Origin: Desulfobacterales bacterium | Lineage (GTDB): Bacteria > Desulfobacterota > DSM-4660 > Desulfatiglandales > Desulfatiglandaceae | Assembly (NCBI GenBank): GCA_027061865.1 | Contig: JAMOVZ010000018.1 | Span: 1 to 17,301, forward strand | Direction: 5' to 3' | Length of the DNA: 17,301 nt | In this document: positions 8,108-13,291 of the stretch, one piece after another | Numbering within the stretch: the stretch's first letter is position 1 | Layout: each line of letters begins with the position of its first letter | Program-made: the position numbers and the translations under genes | The notes under the pieces: generated by a model | What the model was told of the DNA's origin: nothing | Databases searched by the model: none | Seen by the model: only the letters and a program-made list of their open reading frames with translations

Positions 8108-8157
8108 TCAGCCCCTTTACATACTCGCCCGGTTGAAGACGGGCTGATAGAGATTTC

Positions 8158-8190
8158 AAGGGGGGCGTGATGCCTCCCTTATTCCTTATT
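8158..8190 (+). terminator. Rho-independent-like terminator after etfA
   Basis: A 9-bp stem AAGGGGGGC / GCCTCCCTT (8158-8166 with 8172-8180, one G-U pair) with the 5-nt loop GTGAT is followed by ATTCCTTATT. The tail is T-rich but not a pure T run. A second, weaker hairpin (GCCCG 8127-8131 with CGGGC 8140-8144) lies between it and etfA. Confidence 0.65.
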
Positions 8191-8195
8191 GACTG

Positions 8196-8223
8196 TTGAC
8201 AAACCAGGCTGTTTTGCTAAATT
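8196..8223 (+). promoter_or_regulatory. Promoter of the tRNA gene
   Basis: TTGACA at 8196-8201, a 16-nt spacer and TAAATT at 8218-8223 place the transcription start a few bases before the mature tRNA at 8237. This makes the tRNA an independent unit after the etf terminator. Confidence 0.55.
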
Positions 8224-8236
8224 AAATTTATTGGGT

Positions 8237-8313
8237 GGCGGTGTAGCTCAGTTGGTCAGAGCATGCGGCTCATATCCGCAGAGTCACTGGTTCGAGTCCA
8301 GTCACCGCCACCA
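8237..8313 (+). tRNA. tRNA-Met (anticodon CAT), probably elongator
   Basis: A 77-nt cloverleaf with encoded CCA. The acceptor stem GGCGGTG (8237-8243) pairs with CACCGCC (8303-8309); the D arm is GCTC/GAGC with AGTTGGTCA; the anticodon stem is TGCGG/CCGCA around loop CTCATAT; the variable loop is GAGTC; the T arm is ACTGG/CCAGT around TTCGAGT; then A and CCA. Position 1 pairs with 72, and the anticodon stem lacks the GGG/CCC run, so it is not the initiator. A lysidine-type Ile tRNA with the same CAT anticodon cannot be fully excluded. Six T residues directly follow and may help termination. Confidence 0.93.
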
Positions 8314-8318
8314 TTTTT

Positions 8319-8609
8319 TCATCCGCCTCCCAAAGGCTCCATGTATATTTCTATCTCCACCTTATCTCCTTCATTCAGGAGGGTTGCAAGACGATTTGGA
8401 AGGGAAAAATAATCCGTGCCGTTGAGGAATATGTTTCGCACGTCTTCTCCAAGTCCGCCATCTCTAACCAATTGAACCACGCTGCACTGTTTGCCTATCT
8501 CCAAGAGCACATCTTTGAGGGTGGTGGCCCTGTCCTCCTTGAAGTTCAATTCTACAGGGGGCTCAAAGATGTTTTTTACAGTAATGTTTGAATCCACCAA
8601 TACTCTCAT
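8319..8609 (-). CDS. Small MoaD/ThiS-like beta-grasp protein
   Basis: A 96-residue protein with the ubiquitin-like pattern of the MoaD/ThiS families: an N-terminal beta strand, TTLKDVLLEIGKQ as the helix region (about 29-41), IFLNGTDYFSLPNRLATLLNEGDKVEIEI-like later strands, and a C-terminal tail PLGGG. In these families the terminal Gly-Gly is activated by an E1-like enzyme and carries sulfur, or is attached to lysines. An AAGGAGG ribosome-binding site stands 6 nt before the ATG. The gene is alone: no ThiF/MoeB, ThiG or MoaE is beside it, so thiamine, molybdopterin, tungsten-cofactor or protein-modifier roles are all open. Its stop codon lies only 5 bp from the end of the convergent tRNA. 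Confidence 0.72.
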   Translation of the reverse strand: MRVLVDSNITVKNIFEPPVELNFKEDRATTLKDVLLEIGKQCSVVQLVRDGGLGEDVRNIFLNGTDYFSLPNRLATLLNEGDKVEIEIYMEPLGGG

Positions 8610-8706
8610 TCCAATCCTCCTTGCCCAAGAGGTGCCTCAGGCTTGGCCGTAATCGCTTTTTTGCAAATACAGACCGTTCCGTTATGCAAGTTAAGTTTAA
8701 CAAAGC

Positions 8707-8735
8707 AATATATAGTAATGCAATATAGTTTGCAA
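8707..8735 (-). promoter_or_regulatory. Promoter of the MoaD/ThiS-like gene
   Basis: On the minus strand, TTGCAA (8735-8730), a 17-nt spacer and TATATT (8712-8707) form a good promoter. The palindrome GTTAA-GT-TTAAC (8690-8701) lies at the predicted start point. Confidence 0.5.
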
Positions 8736-8765
8736 TTTCAGCCATAAAATTTGAGCTTTCCTGAA

Positions 8766-8804
8766 GGGGAGATAGAGAAGGATTCAGATTTGAATCTAGT
8801 CCCC
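8766..8804. repeat. Nested inverted repeat in the 307-bp gene-free stretch 8610-8916
   Basis: GATTCA-GATT-TGAATC (8781-8796) is a perfect inverted repeat. An outer pair, GGGGA (8766-8770) with TCCCC (8800-8804), encloses it through an asymmetric internal loop. It lies between two divergent promoters and could be an operator or a small structured element. Nothing else coding was seen in this AT-rich stretch. Confidence 0.35.
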
Positions 8805-8850
8805 ATATGTTGTAGTATTTGGAATGTGAAAAAGAAATTTTTGAGCCAAA

Positions 8851-8878
8851 TTGACATTTTTTATTTTTAACCTATCTT
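8851..8878 (+). promoter_or_regulatory. Promoter of the HExxH-protein/FmdB operon
   Basis: TTGACA at 8851-8856, a 16-nt spacer and TATCTT at 8873-8878. The TTG at 8851 is better read as part of this -35 box than as a start codon. Transcription would begin near 8885, about 32 nt before the chosen ATG at 8917. Confidence 0.5.
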
Positions 8879-8916
8879 ATCTTATGTTACGGGCAGCTTC
8901 TTTGAGAAAAGGGCCT

Positions 8917-9444
8917 ATGGAATTCAAGGCCTTCGATCATGAACAGCTCCTCACCATGGGCAATGCGCTGCACATTGCCGAAGAGGTTACAGCGGATTTT
9001 TTTAAGTTTTCCAGCACCCAGTGGACACGTCATCCGTTTGATGTGAAAACCCTCTCTTCTTTGCAGAGGGAAGAGATTAGGGAGCAGGTGTTTGCCATGC
9101 TCCACAAGGGGCTGTTAGGGCAAGACCGGTTCATGCCCCATGCCAGGAAAAAAGACTACTACTTTATTTGCCTTCAGGACCACCAGATCCTGGAGGCGGT
9201 AAGCAGAGACAAGGCCATCGGGCTTATGCCCCTGTTGGTTTACATTTTTACCCATGAGCTGGTTCACATTGTGAGGTTTGGAAGGTTCTTGCAGCGCTTT
9301 GATGTGAGAGGGCCCAAAAGGGAGGAAGAGGAGCAGAGGGTGCACGATATAACCTATGAGATTCTAAAGGGCGTCTCGCTAAAGCAACTGGATTGTGTGC
9401 TCGATGCATATCATGGACAGAGGATGTGCTACGTGGCAGTTTGA
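8917..9444 (+). CDS. Unrecognised protein with HExxH motif, putative zinc metallopeptidase-like
   Basis: A 175-residue protein I cannot place in a named family. Its clearest feature is a hydrophobic helix ending in THELVHIVRF, giving a HELVH (HExxH) zinc-binding motif at residues 113-117. An acidic stretch REEEEQRVHD at about 135-144 follows and could supply the third zinc ligand (Glu or His). There is no signal peptide or membrane segment, so it looks cytoplasmic. I chose the ATG at 8917, preceded by AAAAGGG; the reading frame extends upstream to 8851 only through promoter-like AT-rich DNA without a ribosome-binding site. It is followed after 31 bp by the FmdB-type gene, suggesting co-transcription. 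Peptidase activity is inferred from one motif; a metal-binding role without proteolysis is possible. Confidence 0.7.
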   Translation: MEFKAFDHEQLLTMGNALHIAEEVTADFFKFSSTQWTRHPFDVKTLSSLQREEIREQVFAMLHKGLLGQDRFMPHARKKDYYFICLQDHQILEAVSRDKAIGLMPLLVYIFTHELVHIVRFGRFLQRFDVRGPKREEEEQRVHDITYEILKGVSLKQLDCVLDAYHGQRMCYVAV

Positions 9445-9475
9445 TGAAAAAGGTGGTATGGAGGTGATGTGAAAG

Positions 9476-9760
9476 ATGCCTATTTATGAATACGAGTGCT
9501 CAGATTGCGGAGCCTTGACCGAGGCGTGGCAAAAAATTACTGACCCGCCGCTGGAGAAATGTGATAAGTGTGGAGGCCAGTTGCGCAAACTTATTTCTCA
9601 GAGCACTTTTCATCTTAAAGGGACAGGATGGTATGTGACTGATTATGCTTCTAAGTCTCCTGGAAGCTCAAGGCCTGAAAAGGGCAAGGGGGCCAAGGGG
9701 GATTCCAAAGGAGAGGGAGCTGAAACCAAGTCCAAATCCACGACAAAAAAAGAAGACTAA
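9476..9760 (+). CDS. FmdB-family zinc-ribbon protein
   Basis: A 94-residue protein beginning MPIYEYEC, the hallmark of the FmdB putative regulatory family. Four cysteines in two pairs (C8/C11 and C29/C32) form a zinc ribbon over residues 1-40. The C-terminal 35 residues are a low-complexity Lys/Gly/Ser/Glu-rich tail, probably disordered. An excellent GGAGGTGAT ribosome-binding site lies about 8 nt before the ATG. FmdB was named for a suspected role in regulating amidase genes, but its real function is not settled. It sits between the HExxH protein and an unrecognised 185-residue protein, with short gaps on both sides. Confidence 0.9.
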   Translation: MPIYEYECSDCGALTEAWQKITDPPLEKCDKCGGQLRKLISQSTFHLKGTGWYVTDYASKSPGSSRPEKGKGAKGDSKGEGAETKSKSTTKKED

Positions 9761-9797
9761 CCAGCAGCCAAGGCTGGAAAAAGATGAAGGATAGGCC

Positions 9798-10355
9798 ATG
9801 AAACGATTTGACAGCGGGAGAGTCCAAGACAAATTGATCAACCGGCTCGAACGGTTGGAAAGACAGCAGGCGTTCCAGAGAGATCGTTTTTTTAAATACA
9901 AGCTCCCCGAAATCCATAATAAGCTCACCCAGGCCCTGCTGATGAAAAAGATTATAGAGACGGACAATCCCGCTGCAATATCTGACTTGATACTTCAAGG
10001 ACTTAAAAAGGCGCTCAAGAGCTCAGAATTTGATTTTAAGTACTTTATCGCACCTGTCCGCAATCTGGTTCCCCGTTCCAATCCCTATTCCCTTTACATG
10101 ACCCAATATGTGATGGAGGTCTTGATCCATGATCCCAATGTGATAGACATTTACGGGACCGATCAGGAGATATACCAAGTGATTAACGAGGTGATCAGCC
10201 AGATCAACATCCAATTCGAAAGGACAGAAGAAGAAATTATGGCCCAGATGGCCAGGAACAAGTCATTGATCCCTGGGACAAGGGAGTATGAAATCGCCCT
10301 GGAGCAACTCTTCCGCCAAAAGCTGGGAGAGCCCCAACCCGGTAATCCCTCTTAA
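9798..10355 (+). CDS. Conserved-looking protein of unknown function, 185 residues
   Basis: I do not recognise this family. The protein is charged and mostly helical in character: residues 1-40 are rich in Arg/Lys/Gln/Glu and could form a coiled coil; residues 85-125 contain aromatic-rich segments (FDFKYFIAPVRNLVPRSNPY, then YMTQYVMEVLIHDPNVIDIYG); residues 130-155 look helical again. There is no signal peptide or membrane span. An AAGGA ribosome-binding site precedes the ATG, 37 bp after the FmdB-type gene, so it is likely in the same operon. Its codon use and composition match its neighbours, supporting a real gene. The link to the HExxH and FmdB proteins is by position only. Confidence 0.75.
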   Translation: MKRFDSGRVQDKLINRLERLERQQAFQRDRFFKYKLPEIHNKLTQALLMKKIIETDNPAAISDLILQGLKKALKSSEFDFKYFIAPVRNLVPRSNPYSLYMTQYVMEVLIHDPNVIDIYGTDQEIYQVINEVISQINIQFERTEEEIMAQMARNKSLIPGTREYEIALEQLFRQKLGEPQPGNPS

Positions 10356-10471
10356 GACCGCCCTGTGTTTGCAATTCCTGTCTCTGATGGGCTCTATTAC
10401 AGAATTTTCCTTCATGAGACCTCTCTGCTATGGTATGGATAGGGAAAAAGCATAATTGAAGGGGATGGACA

Positions 10472-11410
10472 ATGGCACCAAGAATTGCATTCCTATTTCC
10501 TGGCCAAGGCTCGCAGGTGGTGGGTATGGGAAAGGATTTGGCTGAAAATTCCCTGAAGGCAAGAGAAGTGTTTGACAAGGTTGACCAGATTTGCGGCAAG
10601 CCCATCTCCCGCCTTTGCTTTGAAGGGCCCATGGCAGAGCTAACATTGACCGATAACCTCCAGCCAGCCATCACTGCGGTTAGCCTCGCCCTCCTTGCCT
10701 TGCTCCAAGAGGAAGGGCTGCAGCCCGATGTCTCAGCGGGCCATAGCCTGGGGGAATATCCCGCCCTTGTGGCATCGGGAGTGATAAGCGCGGAGGATGC
10801 CTTGAGCCTTGTCCATGAGAGGGGGCGGCTTATGCAAAGGGAGGCGGATTTGCATCCAGGCGGGATGGTGGCTGTTATCGGATTGGCTATCCATCAGGTT
10901 GAAGATATCGTACTTTCTGCCAAGGCAAAGGGGATAATATCCATTGCCAACCATAACAGTGAGCAGCAGGTCGTGCTTACGGGGGAAAAGGAGGCGCTTT
11001 CCGCTGCTTCCAAGATGGTAAAAGAGTACGGTGGAAAGGCCATCCCTCTCAAGGTAAGCGGGGCATGGCACTCAGAGCTCATGAGGGGGGCGGTAGGGGA
11101 GTTTAGAGAATTCATGGACCCTATCCCCTTTTTTCCCCCTAGCTCCATAATGCTCTTCAACGCAACGGCATCGTCTGAAAAAGACCCGGAGGCCATTAAG
11201 GACATAATGGCCTCTCAGCTCGTAAACAGGGTAAGATGGTATGAGATCATGAAAAATATGCTGGCAGAGGGCGTAGAGGTCTTTGCAGAGGTGGGCCCAA
11301 AGAATGTGCTTGCTGGCCTGCTGAAGAAAACGGCACCAAAGCAAAGTGGCATAAAGATCTACAATGTGGATAGCCTCTCTTCCCTGAAAGAGTTTGTCGC
11401 ATCAATATAG
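10472..11410 (+). CDS. fabD: Malonyl-CoA:ACP transacylase
   Basis: A 312-residue FabD, which moves malonyl groups from CoA to acyl carrier protein in fatty-acid synthesis. Visible are FPGQGSQ with the oxyanion glutamine at 11, the nucleophile motif GHSLGE with Ser92, Arg117 in LVHERGRLM, and the catalytic His200 in GAWHSELM. The length is normal for a discrete enzyme. The ATG at 10472 follows GAAGGGGATGG. Unusually it is not beside fabH, fabG, acpP or fabF; the upstream 116 bp show no convincing promoter, so it may be read through from the preceding operon. Its stop overlaps by 9 bp the end of the convergent alkyltransferase gene. Confidence 0.95.
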   Translation: MAPRIAFLFPGQGSQVVGMGKDLAENSLKAREVFDKVDQICGKPISRLCFEGPMAELTLTDNLQPAITAVSLALLALLQEEGLQPDVSAGHSLGEYPALVASGVISAEDALSLVHERGRLMQREADLHPGGMVAVIGLAIHQVEDIVLSAKAKGIISIANHNSEQQVVLTGEKEALSAASKMVKEYGGKAIPLKVSGAWHSELMRGAVGEFREFMDPIPFFPPSSIMLFNATASSEKDPEAIKDIMASQLVNRVRWYEIMKNMLAEGVEVFAEVGPKNVLAGLLKKTAPKQSGIKIYNVDSLSSLKEFVASI

Positions 11411-11938
11411 CCGAGGCTCATGGCTGGTGTCAGATTCCATGTCAAGTAAGTATCTTTTGATCTCGAGCCCAGAACTGAAGCCGCCAATACCCGTGGCCGC
11501 CACCACCCGATGTCACGGAAAAACAAGAGGAAGGGGGTTTCGCCCCAATGCCTGCCCCACTGCGCGTGCTGCCTTGGGCTTTCTGATTCGCTTTGCCACT
11601 TGGCCATAGGTGAGGGTATGGCCGAAGGGAATAGTAAGGATTTCCTGGAGCACCAGGTTCTGGAAAGGAGTTAAGGATACGGCAAGAGGCGGGATTTGAT
11701 ATGATGGCTCCCCTGAAAGGGCGGAGACCACTGAGGAGATAAGGTCGCGGTTGGGAGAGAATGCCTCGAGGAGATGGAGGCCTTCAAAGCGATCTTGAAA
11801 AAATTCCACCGGGCCTTTTGGTGGTTCAACTGAAAGGTCCACCCGTACAGCCCCTTGAAGGCTTGATGCCACATATACGCTGAGCTTGCCAACCTCTATC
11901 CTGAAAACATAGAGTCCTTGAAATGCCTGCCCTGCCAA
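11402..11938 (-). CDS. Methylated-DNA--protein-(seleno)cysteine methyltransferase (Ogt/MGMT) with in-frame TGA at the active site
   Basis: Suicide DNA-repair enzyme that takes alkyl groups from O6-alkylguanine. The TGA at 11515-11513 occupies exactly the active-site Cys codon of PCHR. Before it the frame reads YGQVAKRIRKPKAARAVGQA, then GRNPLPLVFP, with the Arg finger and Asn hinge; after it comes HRVVAATG, then GGFSSGLEIKRYLLDME, including the His and Glu of the catalytic relay. All other family residues are intact. Decoded as selenocysteine the product has 178 residues with Sec142, similar to Ogt. The start is probably TTG at 11938, with GGAGG 9 nt upstream inside the radical SAM gene (43-bp overlap); an ATG at 12001 in the same frame lacks such a site. 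A nonsense mutation is the alternative, but the precise position, lack of decay and downstream hairpin favour Sec. Confidence 0.82.
11477..11515 (-). promoter_or_regulatory. Putative bacterial SECIS element after the in-frame TGA
   Basis: In the mRNA, 15 nt after the UGA, a stem GCCA/UGGC (11497-11494 with 11486-11483) closes a 7-nt loop CGGGUAU whose second base is G. The lower stem continues past a G-G mismatch with GC/GC, a G-U pair, a U-U mismatch and G-C, ending at 11477. The apical loop begins 19 nt after the UGA, inside the spacing usual for bacterial SECIS hairpins. A competing short hairpin GUGG-CGG-CCAC exists, closer to the UGA. Found by hand folding only. Confidence 0.6.
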
Positions 11939-12849
11939 GTGCCTCTTTCCTCCAATCTCTTTTTTATGGAACCAAGCAGCCGGCCCTTTTCCAATGCCCA
12001 TTGGGGGGCCACCAGCTCTGATCTCCTAGGCGGGTCACCGGTTAGCCGCTGGATTACCACATGCGGGGGGAGCAGTTCCAGGAAATCCACTACTAGTTCA
12101 ATGTATTCATCCCTGTCAAGACAGCGGTATCGGCCTTTCTTCAGCATTTCTTCCATTTTTGTGCCCTTTACCACATAGAGCAAATGGATCTTCACTCCAT
12201 GTACAGGCAGGGAGGATAGGAACTTGGCTGTCTCCATCATCATTTCCCTGCTCTCCCCTGGCAGCCCTAGGATCACGTGCACGCAGATATTTATTCCATA
12301 TCTGGCCGTCATTGTCACCGCATCCACAAAGCAAGCAACATCGTGGCCCCTGTTTATAAGCTTGAGAGTGCTGTCATGAGCTGACTGAAGCCCATATTCC
12401 ACCCATACCAAGTAACGGGATGCATAGGACTTCAGTAGTTGAAGCACCTCTGGACTGATACAATCAGGCCTGGTGCCCACTGATAACCCCACAATATCAG
12501 GATCACAGAGTGCCTTGTCATAAAGGGCCTTCAATTTTTCAACCGGGGCGTAGGTGTTGGTAAAAGACTGAAAGTAGGCGATGTATTTTTTTGCCTTATA
12601 GCGCCTCTGGGCAGCCTCAATGCCTGACCTGATCTGCGCATCAATAGGGACCTTGCGTTCCACAAATGCCCCGGTCCCAGAGCCCCTGGAATCACAGTAG
12701 ACACATCCTCCCGTGGAAATGGTGCCATTGCGGTTGGGGCAGCCCAGGCCCGCATCAATAGGGAGTTTTTGAACCCTTTGGCCAAAGAGCTCTCTAAGAT
12801 AGGAGTTATAGTCCCTGTACCGGTTCAAATTTATCCTGAAATTCCTCAT
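11896..12849 (-). CDS. Radical SAM protein, YhcC-like (TIGR01212-type)
   Basis: A 317-residue radical SAM protein resembling E. coli YhcC. The iron-sulfur cysteines are C37, C49 and C52 in CPNRNGTISTGGCVYCDSRG, the atypical spacing characteristic of this subfamily. Further family features are YFQSFTNTYAPVEKLK near 92-107, GLSVGTRPDC, VEYGLQSAHD, and HVILGLPGES. It should be cytoplasmic; its reaction is not established, though related proteins act on RNA or small molecules. The start codon at 12849 lies 67 bp from the divergent BamE-like gene. The 3' end overlaps the alkyltransferase gene, so the two are probably translated from one mRNA. Confidence 0.9.
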   Translation of the reverse strand: MRNFRINLNRYRDYNSYLRELFGQRVQKLPIDAGLGCPNRNGTISTGGCVYCDSRGSGTGAFVERKVPIDAQIRSGIEAAQRRYKAKKYIAYFQSFTNTYAPVEKLKALYDKALCDPDIVGLSVGTRPDCISPEVLQLLKSYASRYLVWVEYGLQSAHDSTLKLINRGHDVACFVDAVTMTARYGINICVHVILGLPGESREMMMETAKFLSSLPVHGVKIHLLYVVKGTKMEEMLKKGRYRCLDRDEYIELVVDFLELLPPHVVIQRLTGDPPRRSELVAPQWALEKGRLLGSIKKRLEERGTWQGRHFKDSMFSG

Positions 12850-12864
12850 ATTTCCAAGAAAGTA

Positions 12865-12873
12865 TGCTATAAT
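12865..12873 (+). promoter_or_regulatory. Extended -10 promoter for the BamE-like/acyl-CoA synthetase operon
   Basis: TGCTATAAT is a perfect TATAAT with the TGN extension, about 44 bp before the ATG at 12917. The matching -35 position (about 12845-12850, CTCATA) is poor, as is common for extended -10 promoters. Confidence 0.6.
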
Positions 12874-12916
12874 CGCTCCGGCTGTTTATACTAACCCTAT
12901 CACAGAGGTGGCCAAA

Positions 12917-13279
12917 ATGAAAACTCGGCTTCTGATACCTGTTCCCTTAATCATAGCCGTCCTTTTCTTTTTTAGTGGCAGCATGATTAGGGCCGAGCCC
13001 CAAAAGGAGAGGAGTGGAGTCCAAAGGCTTCGTCAACCCCTTACAGAAGAGCAGATGGAGCCTTGGGCTGAGATTGAATTCAAGGCTGAGAATTTTCAGA
13101 AAGTCAAAAAGGGGATGACCGAAGAGGAGGTCTTGGACCTCTTGGGCAAGCCTCTTAAGGTAAAGATGATAAGGAGGCCAAAGCACAGGTGGAGCGTTCA
13201 TTATTTTTATCCTCAAGGTTACGTAGTCAATTTCAAGCATGGCCTCGTGGTTGGCAAAGAACATAAGAAGACCCAGTGA
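12917..13279 (+). CDS. Secreted small protein with BamE/SmpA-like domain
   Basis: A 120-residue exported protein. Residues 1-26 form a signal peptide (MKTRLL, a long hydrophobic core, then MIRA before EPQ); there is no lipobox cysteine, so unlike BamE itself it is probably a soluble periplasmic protein. Residues 58-113 carry the BamE/SmpA-like pattern: FQKVKKGMTEEEVLDLLGKP, then RRPKHRWSVHYFY and YVVNFKHGLVVG. The ATG at 12917 is chosen because GAGGTGG stands just before it; a GTG at 12908 would place that site inside the gene. It is 12 bp before the acyl-CoA synthetase gene. By family, such domains aid outer-membrane or envelope protein assembly, but this one has no identified partner here. 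Confidence 0.78.
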   Translation: MKTRLLIPVPLIIAVLFFFSGSMIRAEPQKERSGVQRLRQPLTEEQMEPWAEIEFKAENFQKVKKGMTEEEVLDLLGKPLKVKMIRRPKHRWSVHYFYPQGYVVNFKHGLVVGKEHKKTQ

Positions 13280-13291
13280 GAGCAAAGAGGG

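Noticed and set aside
8237..8313. Initiator tRNA-fMet
   Set aside because: The first acceptor pair is G-C rather than mismatched, and the anticodon stem lacks the three consecutive G-C pairs of initiators.
8563..8745. 60-residue reading frame on the minus strand upstream of the MoaD/ThiS-like gene
   Set aside because: It overlaps the better-supported gene, covers its promoter and ribosome-binding site, and shows no family pattern.
8851..8916. N-terminal extension of the HExxH protein from a TTG at 8851
   Set aside because: The TTG is part of a TTGACA promoter box, the extension is AT-rich and hydrophobic by composition, and no ribosome-binding site precedes it.
9761..9777. Terminator after the FmdB-type gene (CCAGC/GCTGG hairpin)
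   Set aside because: The stem is only 5 bp, with no T run after it, and the next gene begins 37 bp downstream on the same strand.
11513..12001. Alkyltransferase as a short gene ending at the TGA, or as a frameshifted pseudogene
   Set aside because: The family's conserved end continues in the same frame directly after the TGA, with no indel needed, and the only affected codon is the active-site cysteine. A truncated protein would lack the catalytic residue entirely.
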